Both the position numbers and the translations under genes were made by a program. Of a stretch of DNA of 64,000 bases, positions 18,605 through 27,964 are shown in pieces. Positions within the stretch are counted from its first letter, which is position 1. Each line of letters starts with the position of its first letter. The notes under the pieces are model-generated. The model was not told the DNA's origin, made no database searches, and worked only from the letters and a program-made list of their open reading frames with translations. Source of the stretch: Acidovorax temperans (GTDB lineage: Bacteria; Pseudomonadota; Gammaproteobacteria; Burkholderiales; Burkholderiaceae_C); assembly GCF_006716905.1 (NCBI RefSeq), contig NZ_VFPV01000002.1, positions 958,501-1,022,500 on the forward strand, given 5' to 3'.

Positions 18605-19827
18605 ACGCTCCCATCCCCGTCACAGCCTTTCGCGCGGCCGATCGCCTGGGCGCCATCGGCGTCTCTGAAATCGTGCGCCTGACGCAAGAGGCCAACCAGC
18701 TCAAGCGCCAGGGCCAGCCCGTGATCGTGCTGGGCCTGGGCGAGCCGGACTTCGACACGCCCGCGCACATCCTGGAGGCCGCGCAAAAAGCCATGGCGCG
18801 GGGGGAGACGCACTACACGGTGCTGGATGGCACGGCCGAACTCAAGGCCGCCATCCAGCACAAGTTCCAGCACGACAACGGGCTGGACTTTGCGTTGAAC
18901 GAAATCACTGCGGGTGCCGGTGCCAAGCAGATCCTCTACAACGCGCTGATGGCGTCGGTGAACCCGGGTGACGAAGTGATCCTGCCTGCGCCGTACTGGA
19001 CTTCGTACGCCGACATGGTGCTGATTGCGGGCGGTGTGCCCGTGGTCGTGCCTTGCACCGAGGCCAACGGCTTTCGCATCACGCCCGAGCAGCTGGAGGC
19101 GGCCATCACGCCGCGTACGCGCTGGGTGTTCATCAACTCGCCCTCCAACCCCAGCGGCGCGGCCTACAGCGCTGAGCAGTTGCGCCCCGTGCTGGAGGTA
19201 GTGGAGCGCCACCCGCAGGTGTGGCTGCTGGCGGATGACATCTACGAACACATCCTGTACGACGGCCGTGCGTTTGCCACGCCTGCAGCCGTGCTGCCGT
19301 CACTGCGCGACCGCACGCTGACGGTGAACGGTGTCTCCAAAGCCTACGCCATGACGGGCTGGCGCCTGGGCTACGGCGCAGGCCCCAAGGCGCTCATTGC
19401 GGCCATGGCCGTGGTGCAGAGCCAGGCCACGTCGTGCCCCTCGTCCATCAGCCAGGCGGCGGCCGTGGCGGCGCTGACCGGGCCGCAAGACGTGGTGCGC
19501 GAGCGCTGCCAGCAGTTCCAGGCCCGGCGCGATCTGGTGGTGGCCGCGCTCAACGCCTCACCCGGCCTGCACTGCCGTGTGCCCGAGGGCGCGTTCTATA
19601 CCTTTGCCAGTTGCGGAGGCGTGCTGGGCCGCACCACGCCCGGCGGCATGCTGCTGCGCACCGATGCCGACTTTTGCGCCTACCTGCTGCGCGAACACCA
19701 TGTGGCAGTGGTGCCCGGTGGCGTGCTGGGGCTGGCACCGTACTTCCGCATTTCGTACGCCGCCTCTACCGCCGATTTGCAGGAAGCCTGCGCACGCATC
19801 CAGCGCGCCTGCCAGGCCCTGTTTTGA
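18601..19827 (+). CDS. PLP-dependent class I aminotransferase
   Basis: 408-residue fold-type I aminotransferase, subgroup I-gamma (aspartate/aromatic/2-aminoadipate-like). GLGEPDFDTPAHI lies near the N-terminus, NSPSNPSGAAY binds the substrate, DDIYEHILYDG carries the PLP-ring Asp, and Lys247 (NGVSKAYAMTGWRLGY) forms the Schiff base. The start overlaps the stop of the binding-protein gene. Known relatives use aspartate, aromatic amino acids or 2-aminoadipate with 2-oxoglutarate. In this operon 2-aminoadipate is an attractive guess because the upstream ALDH7 would make it. Confidence 0.88.
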   Translation: MNAPIPVTAFRAADRLGAIGVSEIVRLTQEANQLKRQGQPVIVLGLGEPDFDTPAHILEAAQKAMARGETHYTVLDGTAELKAAIQHKFQHDNGLDFALNEITAGAGAKQILYNALMASVNPGDEVILPAPYWTSYADMVLIAGGVPVVVPCTEANGFRITPEQLEAAITPRTRWVFINSPSNPSGAAYSAEQLRPVLEVVERHPQVWLLADDIYEHILYDGRAFATPAAVLPSLRDRTLTVNGVSKAYAMTGWRLGYGAGPKALIAAMAVVQSQATSCPSSISQAAAVAALTGPQDVVRERCQQFQARRDLVVAALNASPGLHCRVPEGAFYTFASCGGVLGRTTPGGMLLRTDADFCAYLLREHHVAVVPGGVLGLAPYFRISYAASTADLQEACARIQRACQALF

Positions 19828-19850
19828 ATTTTTGAACCGATACCGTTGAT

Positions 19851-21536
19851 ATGAAAACGATCACCCTCACCCCCCGCACCGGCGGCCAGATTTTGGTGCA
19901 GCAGCTCATCACCCATGGCGTGAAACAGCTTTTTTGCGTGCCTGGCGAAAGCTACCTGGCCGTGCTCGATGCGCTGCATGATGCCGACATCGGCGTGACG
20001 GTGTGCCGCCAAGAGGGTGGTGCGGCCATGATGGCCGAAGCGCAGGGCAAGCTCACGGGCCAGCCCGGCATCTGCTTTGTGACGCGTGGGCCTGGTGCGA
20101 CCAACGCTTCCGCCGGTATTCACATCGCGCACCAGGATTCGACGCCCATGATCCTGTTCGTGGGTCAGGTGGCCCGCAACGCCATGGGGCGCGAGGCGTT
20201 TCAGGAGCTGGACTACAGCGCCGTATTCGGAACCATGGCCAAGTGGGTGGTTCAGATTGACGACCCGGCCCGTGTGCCCGAGCTGATCTCGCGCGCCTTT
20301 CACGTCGCCACCTCCGGCCGCCCTGGCCCTGTGGTGGTGGCGCTGCCCGAAGACATGCTGACCGAGGCCGCCACGGTGGCCGATGCCTTGCCCTACCAGG
20401 TGACGGAAACGCATCCCGGCGCTGCGCAAATGGCCGAGCTGGCCCAGCGCCTGCAAGCCGCAAAGAACCCTGTGGCCATCCTGGGCGGCAGCCGCTGGTC
20501 TGAGCAGGCGGTGCGCGAGTTCACCGCCTTTGCCGAAGCGTGGTCCATTCCCGTGTACTGCTCGTTCCGCCGCCAGATGCTGTTCCCGGCCACGCACGCT
20601 TGCTACGGTGGTGACCTGGGCCTGGGCGTCAATCCCAAGCTGCTGGCGCGCATCAAGGCGTCGGATCTGGTGCTGGTGGTGGGCGGGCGCTTGTCGGAGG
20701 TGCCATCACAGGGCTACGAGCTGTTCAACATCCCCACGCCTGCGCAGCCCCTGGTGCATGTGCATGCCGATGCGGATGAACTGGGCAAGCTGTATCGCCC
20801 CACACTGTCCATCCACGCCACGCCACAGGCGTTTGCTGCAGCGCTCAATACGGTGCGCCCCACGACCGCTGTACCCTGGAAGGCGCACACCGAGGCAGCG
20901 CATGCCGAGTACCTGGCCTGGAGTGACCCGGCGCCCATCCGCATCCCCGGTGATCTGCAAATGGGTCAGGTGATGCAGCACCTCAAGGAAGTGATGCCCG
21001 CCGACACTATTTTCTGCAACGGCGCTGGCAACTTTGCCACCTGGATTCACCGCTTCTGGCCTTTCACTCACTACGCGAGCCAGCTGGCACCCACCAGTGG
21101 GTCGATGGGCTACGGCCTGCCTGCAGGTGTGGGCGGCAAGCGCCTGTGGCCCCGGCGTGAAGTGATGGTCTTTGCGGGCGACGGCGACTTCCTCATGCAC
21201 GGCCAGGAATTTGCGACCGCCGTGCAGTACGGCGTGCCCATCATCGTGGTGATCCTGGACAACGCCATGTACGGCACCATCCGCATGCACCAGGAGCGCG
21301 AGTACCCCGGCCGTGTCAGTGCCACGCAGCTCAAGAACCCCGACTTCAAGGCCTACGCCCAGGCCTTTGGCGGCCACGGCGAGCGCGTGGAGCGCACGGA
21401 GGACTTTGCCCCGGCCCTTGCCCGCGCCCGCGCCAACGGCTTGCCCAGCGTGCTGCACTGCCTGATCGACCCCGAGGCCATCACGCCTACGGGCACGTTG
21501 CAGGGCATTCGCAGCGCAGCGCTGGCCAAGAAGTAA
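19851..21536 (+). CDS. Thiamine-diphosphate enzyme, acetolactate-synthase-like
   Basis: 561-residue ThDP enzyme of the acetolactate synthase / oxo-acid decarboxylase superfamily. Glu55 in CRQEGGAAMMAEA is the ThDP-activating glutamate. The central domain follows at about 190-330. The Mg-ThDP motif GDGDFLMHGQEFATAVQY...DN is complete at about residues 443-470. It is the last gene of the operon, 23 bp after the aminotransferase. Close true acetolactate synthases normally have a small regulatory subunit, which is absent here. A catabolic oxo-acid decarboxylase or carboligase acting on the transamination product is therefore more likely. The substrate is unknown. Confidence 0.82.
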   Translation: MKTITLTPRTGGQILVQQLITHGVKQLFCVPGESYLAVLDALHDADIGVTVCRQEGGAAMMAEAQGKLTGQPGICFVTRGPGATNASAGIHIAHQDSTPMILFVGQVARNAMGREAFQELDYSAVFGTMAKWVVQIDDPARVPELISRAFHVATSGRPGPVVVALPEDMLTEAATVADALPYQVTETHPGAAQMAELAQRLQAAKNPVAILGGSRWSEQAVREFTAFAEAWSIPVYCSFRRQMLFPATHACYGGDLGLGVNPKLLARIKASDLVLVVGGRLSEVPSQGYELFNIPTPAQPLVHVHADADELGKLYRPTLSIHATPQAFAAALNTVRPTTAVPWKAHTEAAHAEYLAWSDPAPIRIPGDLQMGQVMQHLKEVMPADTIFCNGAGNFATWIHRFWPFTHYASQLAPTSGSMGYGLPAGVGGKRLWPRREVMVFAGDGDFLMHGQEFATAVQYGVPIIVVILDNAMYGTIRMHQEREYPGRVSATQLKNPDFKAYAQAFGGHGERVERTEDFAPALARARANGLPSVLHCLIDPEAITPTGTLQGIRSAALAKK

Positions 21537-21550
21537 AACGTTGCGCCTGC

Positions 21551-21590
21551 TCAGGCGGTGCCAAGGTACCGCCTGATTGGCCGAAGGTTT
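21551..21590 (+). terminator. Hairpin after the ThDP-enzyme operon
   Basis: Inverted repeat TCAGGCGGT (21551-21559) / ACCGCCTGA (21568-21576) with an 8-nt loop, 14 bp after the operon stop. Only a short T-poor tail follows, so it could be a weak terminator. Confidence 0.5.
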
Positions 21591-21729
21591 GTATCTGCCG
21601 CGTTCGCAGGCTGCTCACTGGTCTTGATGCGCCTGCCTCAGAGCAGGAGTTGTTGGCGGTGTCAGAGCCCGGCGCAAAGGGCAGCGTTCCTTTGCCCTAA
21701 TGGCGGGATGACCACGCACAATACGGGGT

Positions 21730-23010
21730 GTGGCCGTTACCGAGACTGATCCAACCGACCCTGCGTTAGCAAATGCGCCTGCTTGCGGTAGCAAGCAGCG
21801 CCGCATTGCGCATCTGGACATGGATGCGTTCTACGCTTCTGTGGAGCTGCTGCGCTACCCCCAGCTCAAGGGCTTGCCCGTGGTGATTGGCGGTGGCAGG
21901 CGCAAGGTGGACGATGCCTTGTTGCAGCACCCCGATGGCTCAGGGCCGCGGGAGCCTTGCTTCATTCCTGTGTCGGAATTTCCCTTGCTCAAGGACTACG
22001 TGGGCCGGGGCGTGATTACCACGGCCACTTACCCGGCGCGGCGGTTTGGGGTGGGCTCGGCCATGGGCATGATGAAAGCGGCCAAGCTGTGCCCGCAGGC
22101 CATTGTGCTGCCGGTGGATTTTGAAGAGGTGCGCAAGTATTCGCGCATGTTCAAGAACGCCATTACCGAGATCGCGCCGGTGACGCAGGACCGGGGGGTG
22201 GACGAGGTTTACATCGACTTCACCGACGTGCCCGGCGGCCAGCGCGAAGGCGGGCGGGTGCTGGCGCGGCTCATCCAGAAGAGCATTTTTGAAAAGACGG
22301 GGCTGACTTGCTCCATCGGTGTGGCACCGAACCGGCTGCTGGCCAAGATGGCGAGTGAGTTCAACAAGCCCAACGGCATCTCCATCGTTTACGAGGAAGA
22401 CCTGCAGAGCACGATCTGGCCGCTGCATGTGCGCAAGATCAATGGCATTGGCCCCAAGGCGGGCGAAAAGCTGGCGCGGCTGGGCATTGAAACCATTGGG
22501 CAACTGGCCGCGCAGGATGAGCGCTGGCTCATCAGCCACTTTGGAAAATCCACCGGCGCCTGGATGCACCGCGCGGCCTGGGGCCGAGATGACAGCCCGG
22601 TGGTGACTGAAAGCGAGCCCGTGAGCATCAGCCGCGAAACCACCTTCGAGCGCGACCTGCACGCCGTGCACGACCGCGCCGAGCTGGGCCGCATCTTCAC
22701 GGCCTTGTGCGAGCAGGTGGCGCAGGACCTGCAGCGCAAGGGCTATGCGGGCCGCACCATCGGCATCAAGCTGCGCTATGCGGACTTTCGCGGCGCCACG
22801 CGCGACCAGACCATTGCCCAGGCCACGCAGGACGCCGCCATGCTGCGCCGCGTGGCGGGCCAGTGCCTCAAGCGCGTGCCGCTGCAACAGCGCTTGCGCC
22901 TGCTGGGTGTGCGTGTGGCCTCGCTGGTGCCGGTGGCCGAGGCGGCTTTGCACCCTGCCGCTGCGCACTCCCCCGGCCCGGCGCAGGGAGACACGCTGGG
23001 GCTGTTCTGA
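21730..23010 (+). CDS. dinB: DNA polymerase IV (Y family)
   Basis: 426-residue translesion polymerase. Catalytic carboxylates are visible: Asp30 and Asp32 in HLDMDAFYASVE, and Asp158-Glu159 in GVDEVYIDFTD. ATYPARRFGVGSAM forms the fingers, and INGIGPKAGEKLARLGI is the helix-hairpin-helix thumb region. The C-terminal little-finger domain follows from about 265. Between VVIGGG and GVITTATYPARRF there is an insert of about 35 residues (57-93) that E. coli Pol IV lacks. GTG 21730 is the best start; the frame has no nearby ATG upstream. No clear LexA box was seen. Confidence 0.92.
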   Translation: MAVTETDPTDPALANAPACGSKQRRIAHLDMDAFYASVELLRYPQLKGLPVVIGGGRRKVDDALLQHPDGSGPREPCFIPVSEFPLLKDYVGRGVITTATYPARRFGVGSAMGMMKAAKLCPQAIVLPVDFEEVRKYSRMFKNAITEIAPVTQDRGVDEVYIDFTDVPGGQREGGRVLARLIQKSIFEKTGLTCSIGVAPNRLLAKMASEFNKPNGISIVYEEDLQSTIWPLHVRKINGIGPKAGEKLARLGIETIGQLAAQDERWLISHFGKSTGAWMHRAAWGRDDSPVVTESEPVSISRETTFERDLHAVHDRAELGRIFTALCEQVAQDLQRKGYAGRTIGIKLRYADFRGATRDQTIAQATQDAAMLRRVAGQCLKRVPLQQRLRLLGVRVASLVPVAEAALHPAAAHSPGPAQGDTLGLF

Positions 23011-23103
23011 CCATCAGGGTTATCACGTAAATCTTTGTGTCAGCAAACCACGGCACAATGGTTTGCACCGTTTCCGTGCGGAACCTTTCGGCAGGACTTA
23101 CCT

Positions 23104-24666
23104 ATGCGCGTCAACCTTCCCGTCACCAACAACGAATACGACTTTCCGGCCGACGAGCTGCTGATGTCCACCACCGACACCAAAGGGTTGTTGACACACT
23201 GCAACGCGCCCTTTGCCCGTGTGAGTGGCTTCACCATGGAAGAACTCATGGGCCAGCCGCACAACCTGATCCGCCACCCGGACATGCCGCCCGAGGCCTA
23301 CAAGGACATGTGGTCCACCATTGGCCGGGGGCGCAGCTGGACGGGCTTTGTGAAGAACCGGCGCAAGGACGGCGACTTCTACTGGGTGCAGGCCCACGTC
23401 ACCCCCATCATGCGCCAGGGCAAACCGGTGGGGTACATGTCGGTGCGCACCAAGCCCACGCGCGAGCAGGTTCAGGCCGCCGAGGCCTTGTATGCGCGCG
23501 TCAAGCAGGAGCGCGAGTCCGGGCGCCAGACCATCCGCATCCATGCCGGTGGCGTGCGCAGCACCAGCATGTGGGACCATCTGCGCAAGCGCTACCGCAC
23601 GGGCCCCACGCTGCGCCTGGCGGCCATGCTGCTGCCGCTCATGCTGGTGTCGCTGGTGCCAGGCTGGATGGGCTGGAACGATGGCATGGCCCTGGCCCTG
23701 CACACCCTGGCCTGGCTGGTGACGGCGGGCCTGGTGCTGGCGCGCTACCACGTGGGCATGACCCTGCCCATCCGCAGCCTGCGCCGCCTGCTCAACGGCA
23801 TGGCCGCTGGCGACCTCACACACCGCGAGCCCGAGCTGCCCATGACCCATGTGCTGGGCAAGGTCATGGCGCGCGTGCAGCGTCTGCAACTCAACATCCG
23901 GGCCGTGGTGGGCGACGCGATGGAGGAAATGGAGCGCTTCAGCGGCATCTCGGCGGAAATCGCCCAGAGCGCGCAGGATCTGTCGGGCCGGGCCGAGTCG
24001 CAGGCCAGCAGCCTGGAAGAATCGGCCGCCGCCATGGAGCAGATCTCCGCCACGGTGGAAAACTCCAACGAGGCCGCACAAAAAGTGGTGCGTGAGAGCC
24101 GCCACAGTTCCGAGCTGGCGACCCAGGGCGGGCAGGCGGTGGCCCAGGTCAGCCAAGTGGTCAGTGCCATCGAGCAGTCTTCGCGCAAGATGGGGCAGAT
24201 CATCTCCACCATCGAGGGCATCGCCTTCCAGACCAACATCCTGGCGCTCAATGCGGCCGTTGAGGCCGCGCGTGCGGGTGAGCAGGGGCGTGGCTTTGCC
24301 GTGGTGGCAGGGGAGGTGCGCAGCCTGGCGCAGCGCTCGTCCGAGGCCGCCAAGGAAATCCAGGCGCTCATCAACGAGTCGGCCGGCAACATCGGCCGCG
24401 GTGCGGGCCTGATGCAGTCTGCCAGCAAAACCATCGAACAGGTGGTGCAGTCGGTGGCGCACGTCAATACCCTGATGGGCCAGATGGGTGTCGCAGCGCG
24501 CGAGCAGGCCGAGGGCATCTCACAGGTCAACGAGGCCGTCACCTTGCTCGATCGGGATACCCAGCAGAACGCCGCGTTGGCGGAGCAATCGGCCGCAGCA
24601 TCCCGCGTCATGAGTGACAGTGCTGCCGTGCTCGGGCGCACGTTGGAAGTGTTCCGCGTGCGCTGA
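23104..24666 (+). CDS. PAS-containing methyl-accepting chemotaxis protein (Aer-like)
   Basis: 520-residue chemoreceptor. An N-terminal PAS domain (about residues 10-120, with [27 protein letters not shown] and [11 protein letters not shown]) resembles the FAD-binding energy sensor Aer. Two closely spaced membrane helices (about 180-225) follow with hardly any periplasmic loop, then a HAMP linker. The signalling domain contains the hairpin tip [19 protein letters not shown] and [16 protein letters not shown]. There is no C-terminal CheR-docking pentapeptide. ATG 23104 is used; the frame extends upstream without family similarity. Redox or energy taxis is inferred from domain architecture. Confidence 0.92.
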   Translation: MRVNLPVTNNEYDFPADELLMSTTDTKGLLTHCNAPFARVSGFTMEELMGQPHNLIRHPDMPPEAYKDMWSTIGRGRSWTGFVKNRRKDGDFYWVQAHVTPIMRQGKPVGYMSVRTKPTREQVQAAEALYARVKQERESGRQTIRIHAGGVRSTSMWDHLRKRYRTGPTLRLAAMLLPLMLVSLVPGWMGWNDGMALALHTLAWLVTAGLVLARYHVGMTLPIRSLRRLLNGMAAGDLTHREPELPMTHVLGKVMARVQRLQLNIRAVVGDAMEEMERFSGISAEIAQSAQDLSGRAESQASSLEESAAAMEQISATVENSNEAAQKVVRESRHSSELATQGGQAVAQVSQVVSAIEQSSRKMGQIISTIEGIAFQTNILALNAAVEAARAGEQGRGFAVVAGEVRSLAQRSSEAAKEIQALINESAGNIGRGAGLMQSASKTIEQVVQSVAHVNTLMGQMGVAAREQAEGISQVNEAVTLLDRDTQQNAALAEQSAAASRVMSDSAAVLGRTLEVFRVR

Positions 24667-24769
24667 GGGTGGTGTCATCCCGATACGGTGTGCCGGGTGG
24701 CACACCGGCATCTTGACGAAAACTTACGTCAGACTTTCATTGGAGTCCCCGTCGCGCCGGGAGATTCCA

Positions 24770-25039
24770 ATGACCCTCGAAGAACTGCAACGCATCAAGC
24801 AATGGCATGTGGATCACAAGGCCGACCACCCCTTGGAATACCACTTGTGGGATGCGGTCCTGACCTTCTGGCTCAGGGGTTGGGTGGGTTGGTTTCCCAC
24901 CTACCTGTTTGACCAGTGGTGGGGCGCACCCCTGTGTTGTGTGGGCATGCTGTTCCCCAGCCTCTATGTCACCTGGCGCGGTAGCGAGCACCGGCGCCAT
25001 AAGCTGCGCTGCGACTGGCTCGATCTGCGCCGTTCCTGA
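24770..25039 (+). CDS. Small hypothetical membrane-associated protein
   Basis: 89-residue protein I do not recognise. It starts with a charged helix (TLEELQRIKQWHVDHKADHP). A tryptophan-rich hydrophobic stretch follows (FWLRGWVGWFPTYLF), then a second hydrophobic segment (APLCCVGMLFPSLYVTW) and a basic tail ending in LRRS. This looks like a small inner-membrane protein with two short helices. A GGGAGA ribosome site lies at 24759-24764. It stands alone between the chemoreceptor and queF (opposite strand). No function is proposed. Confidence 0.65.
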   Translation: MTLEELQRIKQWHVDHKADHPLEYHLWDAVLTFWLRGWVGWFPTYLFDQWWGAPLCCVGMLFPSLYVTWRGSEHRRHKLRCDWLDLRRS

Positions 25040-25054
25040 CAGCGCAACCCACCC

Positions 25055-25903
25055 TCACTGCCGCGCGGTGCGCACATTGGCCGGCAGCGCGTGAGGGTGG
25101 CTGGTGCGCAGGGGGTTGATGTCCAGCCCGCCGCGGCGCGTGTAGCGGGCGTACACCATCAGCTTGATGGGTTTGCAGTGCGTCCACAGGTCCATGAAGA
25201 TGCGTTCCACACACTGCTCATGGAATTCGTTGTGGTTGCGAAAGCTCACGATGTACTGCAGCAGCCCTTCCTGGTCGATCTGCGGGCCGGTGTAGCGGAT
25301 CTGCACGCTGCCCCAGTCGGGTTGGCCGGTGACCAGGCAGTTGCTCTTGAGCAGGTTGCTGGTCAGCACCTCGGTCACCGGGGCTTCGTCAAACTGGGCT
25401 TTGAGCAGATCGGGCGCAGGCTGGTAGCGGGTGCATTCCACGTCCAGGCGGTCCAGGCTCAGGCCGTCCAGCTCGTGCACGGGTTCCTGGTCAAACAGCT
25501 CGGGTGCAATCAGCTTGACCCCCACCGTGGCGGGGTGGGGCGCGCCGCGCCACACGGCTTCGCTGATGTCGGCACGCAGGCGGGACTGCACCTCGCTGGC
25601 ATCGCCAAAGCGGGTGTTGTTGAAGCTGTTGAGGTAGAGCTTGAAGGACTTGCTCTCGATGATGTTGGGCGACTCGCACGGGATGGTGAAGTGCACCAGC
25701 GCCACCTGGGGCTTGCCGCGCAGGTTGAGCCACGACACCTCGAACGCCGTCCACAGATCGGCCCCGAAAAAGGGCGGAACATCGGCAATGCCGATCTCGG
25801 CACGCTTGCCCGCGCGCGGGATGGGAAAGAGCAGCGTCGGGTCGTATTGGTCCGTGTAGGCCGAGGCTTTGCCCAGCTGCGATTGTTCAGGGGTATTGGT
25901 CAT
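25055..25903 (-). CDS. queF: NADPH-dependent 7-cyano-7-deazaguanine reductase (long form)
   Basis: 282-residue QueF of the two-domain YqcD/E. coli type. It reduces preQ0 to preQ1 in queuosine synthesis. The NADPH-binding signature ESKSFK lies at residues 83-88. The catalytic Cys189 sits in [14 protein letters not shown], with Asp196 close by. The length matches unimodular bacterial long-form QueF. The start codon (25901-25903) is followed upstream immediately by a palindromic-repeat copy, so the promoter or leader of queF must contain or cross that repeat. Confidence 0.95.
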   Translation of the reverse strand: MTNTPEQSQLGKASAYTDQYDPTLLFPIPRAGKRAEIGIADVPPFFGADLWTAFEVSWLNLRGKPQVALVHFTIPCESPNIIESKSFKLYLNSFNNTRFGDASEVQSRLRADISEAVWRGAPHPATVGVKLIAPELFDQEPVHELDGLSLDRLDVECTRYQPAPDLLKAQFDEAPVTEVLTSNLLKSNCLVTGQPDWGSVQIRYTGPQIDQEGLLQYIVSFRNHNEFHEQCVERIFMDLWTHCKPIKLMVYARYTRRGGLDINPLRTSHPHALPANVRTARQ

Positions 25904-25963
25904 TTGCTATAAAAATAGTAGCTGCTTGCGCTTATATATAAAGCGCTGGAGCATGATTTGATG
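25904..25963 (+). repeat. Palindromic repeat copy 3
   Basis: Good copy: TTGCTAT, then TAGCTGCTTGCGCTT, an AT-only centre, AAGCGCTGGAGC and ATTTGATG. It fills the whole gap between queF and the oxygenase gene (both minus strand). One edge touches the queF ATG; the other ends within a few bases of the oxygenase stop. Confidence 0.85.
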
Positions 25964-25964
25964 C

Positions 25965-26867
25965 TTATTTGAACTCCCGCTCGCGCAGCCACTTGGTGGC
26001 GATCCATTTCTCGCCCGCAATCACCGGTGCGCCGCCGTGCAGCGTCTGGGTGGAAGGGTGGGGGCGCTCGTAGCTGAAGAACACCGCATTGCCGCGCTGG
26101 GGTGCCACTTCGAGGAACACATCAGGGAAGGTGGTGCCACCGCCTTTTTCGGGGGTGTTGAGGTACATCACCAGCGTACCCACGCGCTGCCCGCCGCGCT
26201 TGACGATGGTGGGCGTGCCGGGCTCGTTCGGGTCAAAGTAATCGTAATGCGGCTTGTATTCGGCGCCGGGGCGGTAGTGCAGCACCTGCAGGCCTTCGCC
26301 GTTTTCGATGGGCCATTGCAGCAGCTTGGCAATGCGCTCTTCAATGGTCTGCACCAGCGCGCTTTCGCCGCGCTGGAAGAACATGCCGTCGCTGGTGCGG
26401 TCGTCGTTCACCTCTTCGCCGCCGGTTTGGGTAGCCACGGTGAGTGAGCGGGCCATGCGCGGGCGAGCGGCAGCAATCAGGGCATCGCATTCCTCGGGCG
26501 AGAGGAAGTTGCCAAACACCACCACGCGGGGTTTGGCGAGCTGCATCAGCACCTGCACTTGGCGGTCGCCTGCGTTCAGCAGGGCGGGGGAATCGCCCAG
26601 CAGGGGCTCGGGCACAGGCACGGCGCTGGGTTGGCCCTGTTGCACGGCCAGCCCGTTCAGGTGCTCCTGCAGCGTGGTCTCCATGGCGTCGGCGGCCACG
26701 TCTTCGTCCCAGCCCGCATCGCGCATGGATTGCAGCACTACCGGGGCCGAAAAGCCCGCCTGGGCTTGCTCGATGATCCAGCGGCGCAGCTCTGGCGTGA
26801 TGGACTGGGCGGAAGGCTTGCGGGTGCTGGTGGCGCTTTGCTGGGTGGGAGACAGGGCCATGTTCAA
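25965..26867 (-). CDS. 2OG-Fe(II) oxygenase, prolyl-4-hydroxylase-like
   Basis: 300-residue protein with a C-terminal double-stranded beta-helix oxygenase domain (about residues 112-297). Fe(II) ligands are His207 and Asp209 (KPHYDYFD) and His277 (TLHGGAPV); Lys287 (GEKWIATKW) should bind 2-oxoglutarate. The fold resembles P4Hc proline hydroxylases. Residues ~22-75 form a separate helical module (PELRRWIIEQAQAGF, VVLQSMRDAGWDED) resembling UBA/TS-N-type folds, then a proline-rich linker. The protein substrate is unknown. The start could also be Met3. Confidence 0.9.
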   Translation of the reverse strand: MNMALSPTQQSATSTRKPSAQSITPELRRWIIEQAQAGFSAPVVLQSMRDAGWDEDVAADAMETTLQEHLNGLAVQQGQPSAVPVPEPLLGDSPALLNAGDRQVQVLMQLAKPRVVVFGNFLSPEECDALIAAARPRMARSLTVATQTGGEEVNDDRTSDGMFFQRGESALVQTIEERIAKLLQWPIENGEGLQVLHYRPGAEYKPHYDYFDPNEPGTPTIVKRGGQRVGTLVMYLNTPEKGGGTTFPDVFLEVAPQRGNAVFFSYERPHPSTQTLHGGAPVIAGEKWIATKWLREREFK

Positions 26868-26906
26868 AACCTCAAACGTGTGCAGGTGTGGACAGAGGGG
26901 AAGACA

Positions 26907-27683
26907 TCAGTCGGGCTTGCGCCGGAATACCAGGCGCTCGGGCTCGGATGCTAGCTTGTCATACGCATAGCCTTCCAGGTCAAAGCCTTCGAGCTGGTGC
27001 GGCGTGGTGGCTCGGTGGGTGATGGCATAGCGCGCCATCAGCCCCCGCGCGCGCTTGGCGTGGAAGCTGATGATCTTGTAGGCGCCACCTTTCCAGTCTT
27101 CAAACACGCATTCAATGACACGCGCCTTGAGGGCCTTGCGGTCTACCGCCTTGAAGTATTCCTGCGAGGCCAGGTTCACGATCACGGGCGTGGTGTCTGA
27201 GCGCAGCTGGGTGTTGAGGTACTCGGCAATCTGGCTTCCCCAGTACTGGTACAGGGTGTTGCCCGCCGTAGTGGCCAGCCGCGTACCCATTTCCAGGCGG
27301 TAGGGCTGCATGCGGTCCAGCGGCCGCAGCACGCCGTACAGGCCACTCAAAATGGCGATGTGGCGCTGGGCCCAGTCCAGGTCTTCTGCGCTCAGGCTGC
27401 GGGCCTGCAGGCCCTCGTACACATCCCCATTGAAGGCCAGCACCGCCTGGCGCGAGTTGCTGGCGGTGAATTGCGGCTTCCAGACCTGGTAACGGGCCAC
27501 GTTCAGCGCCGCCAGGGTGTCGCTCAAGGCCATGAGGGAGGCAATCTCCTGCACAGACTTCTCGCGCAGCACCTCGATCAAGGCGGTGGACTGGGGCACA
27601 AACTGCGGCCGGGTGTGCGGCAGGCTCTCTGGCACAGGGGTGTCGTAATCCAGCGATTTGGCGGGGGACAGCAGAAACAGCAT
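26907..27683 (-). CDS. yaaA: Peroxide-stress protein YaaA (DUF328)
   Basis: 258-residue YaaA/DUF328 family protein. In E. coli YaaA lowers intracellular free iron during H2O2 stress and binds DNA. Family signatures are the start [45 protein letters not shown] and the C-terminal [13 protein letters not shown]. The length is normal. It stands alone on the minus strand between rne and the oxygenase gene. Regulation, for example by OxyR, is not visible. Confidence 0.95.
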   Translation of the reverse strand: MLFLLSPAKSLDYDTPVPESLPHTRPQFVPQSTALIEVLREKSVQEIASLMALSDTLAALNVARYQVWKPQFTASNSRQAVLAFNGDVYEGLQARSLSAEDLDWAQRHIAILSGLYGVLRPLDRMQPYRLEMGTRLATTAGNTLYQYWGSQIAEYLNTQLRSDTTPVIVNLASQEYFKAVDRKALKARVIECVFEDWKGGAYKIISFHAKRARGLMARYAITHRATTPHQLEGFDLEGYAYDKLASEPERLVFRRKPD

Positions 27684-27901
27684 GGGGTTTTCAATTGGAA
27701 AAGCGGCGGGGTTGTGCGGTGGTGTTGAGCATTCGTCAGCGCACCGCGCAGGGCGGCTCTATTTTGAGCGATGCATTCAGGCATCGCCCCTGGGGGCACC
27801 AGAGGCCCTGACCATCGATGCGAATTGCCACCATGGTCAGCACGTGCGGTTCAGTGCAAGACACCTGGTTTGCCAAGGGTGTGTTCGCGCCACCCATAAA
27901 G

Positions 27902-27930
27902 CACAAAGGCGGCCAGGGCCGCCTTTGTGG
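27902..27930 (-). terminator. Hairpin downstream of rne
   Basis: Perfect 12-bp inverted repeat, CACAAAGGCGGC / GCCGCCTTTGTG at 27902-27913 and 27918-27929, with a 4-nt loop, 36 bp past the rne stop. The T-tract on the minus strand is short (CTTTATG). Confidence 0.7.
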
Positions 27931-27964
27931 ATGGCCCCGGCGGGGCACACGCTCACTTCTGCTG

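Noticed and set aside
19851..21536. Naming the ThDP enzyme as ilvB
   Set aside because: No small subunit gene follows and the context is catabolic, so acetolactate synthase is not supported.
23037..24095. 352-codon frame overlapping the chemoreceptor
   Set aside because: Pro/His/Arg-rich out-of-frame reading of a clear chemoreceptor gene.
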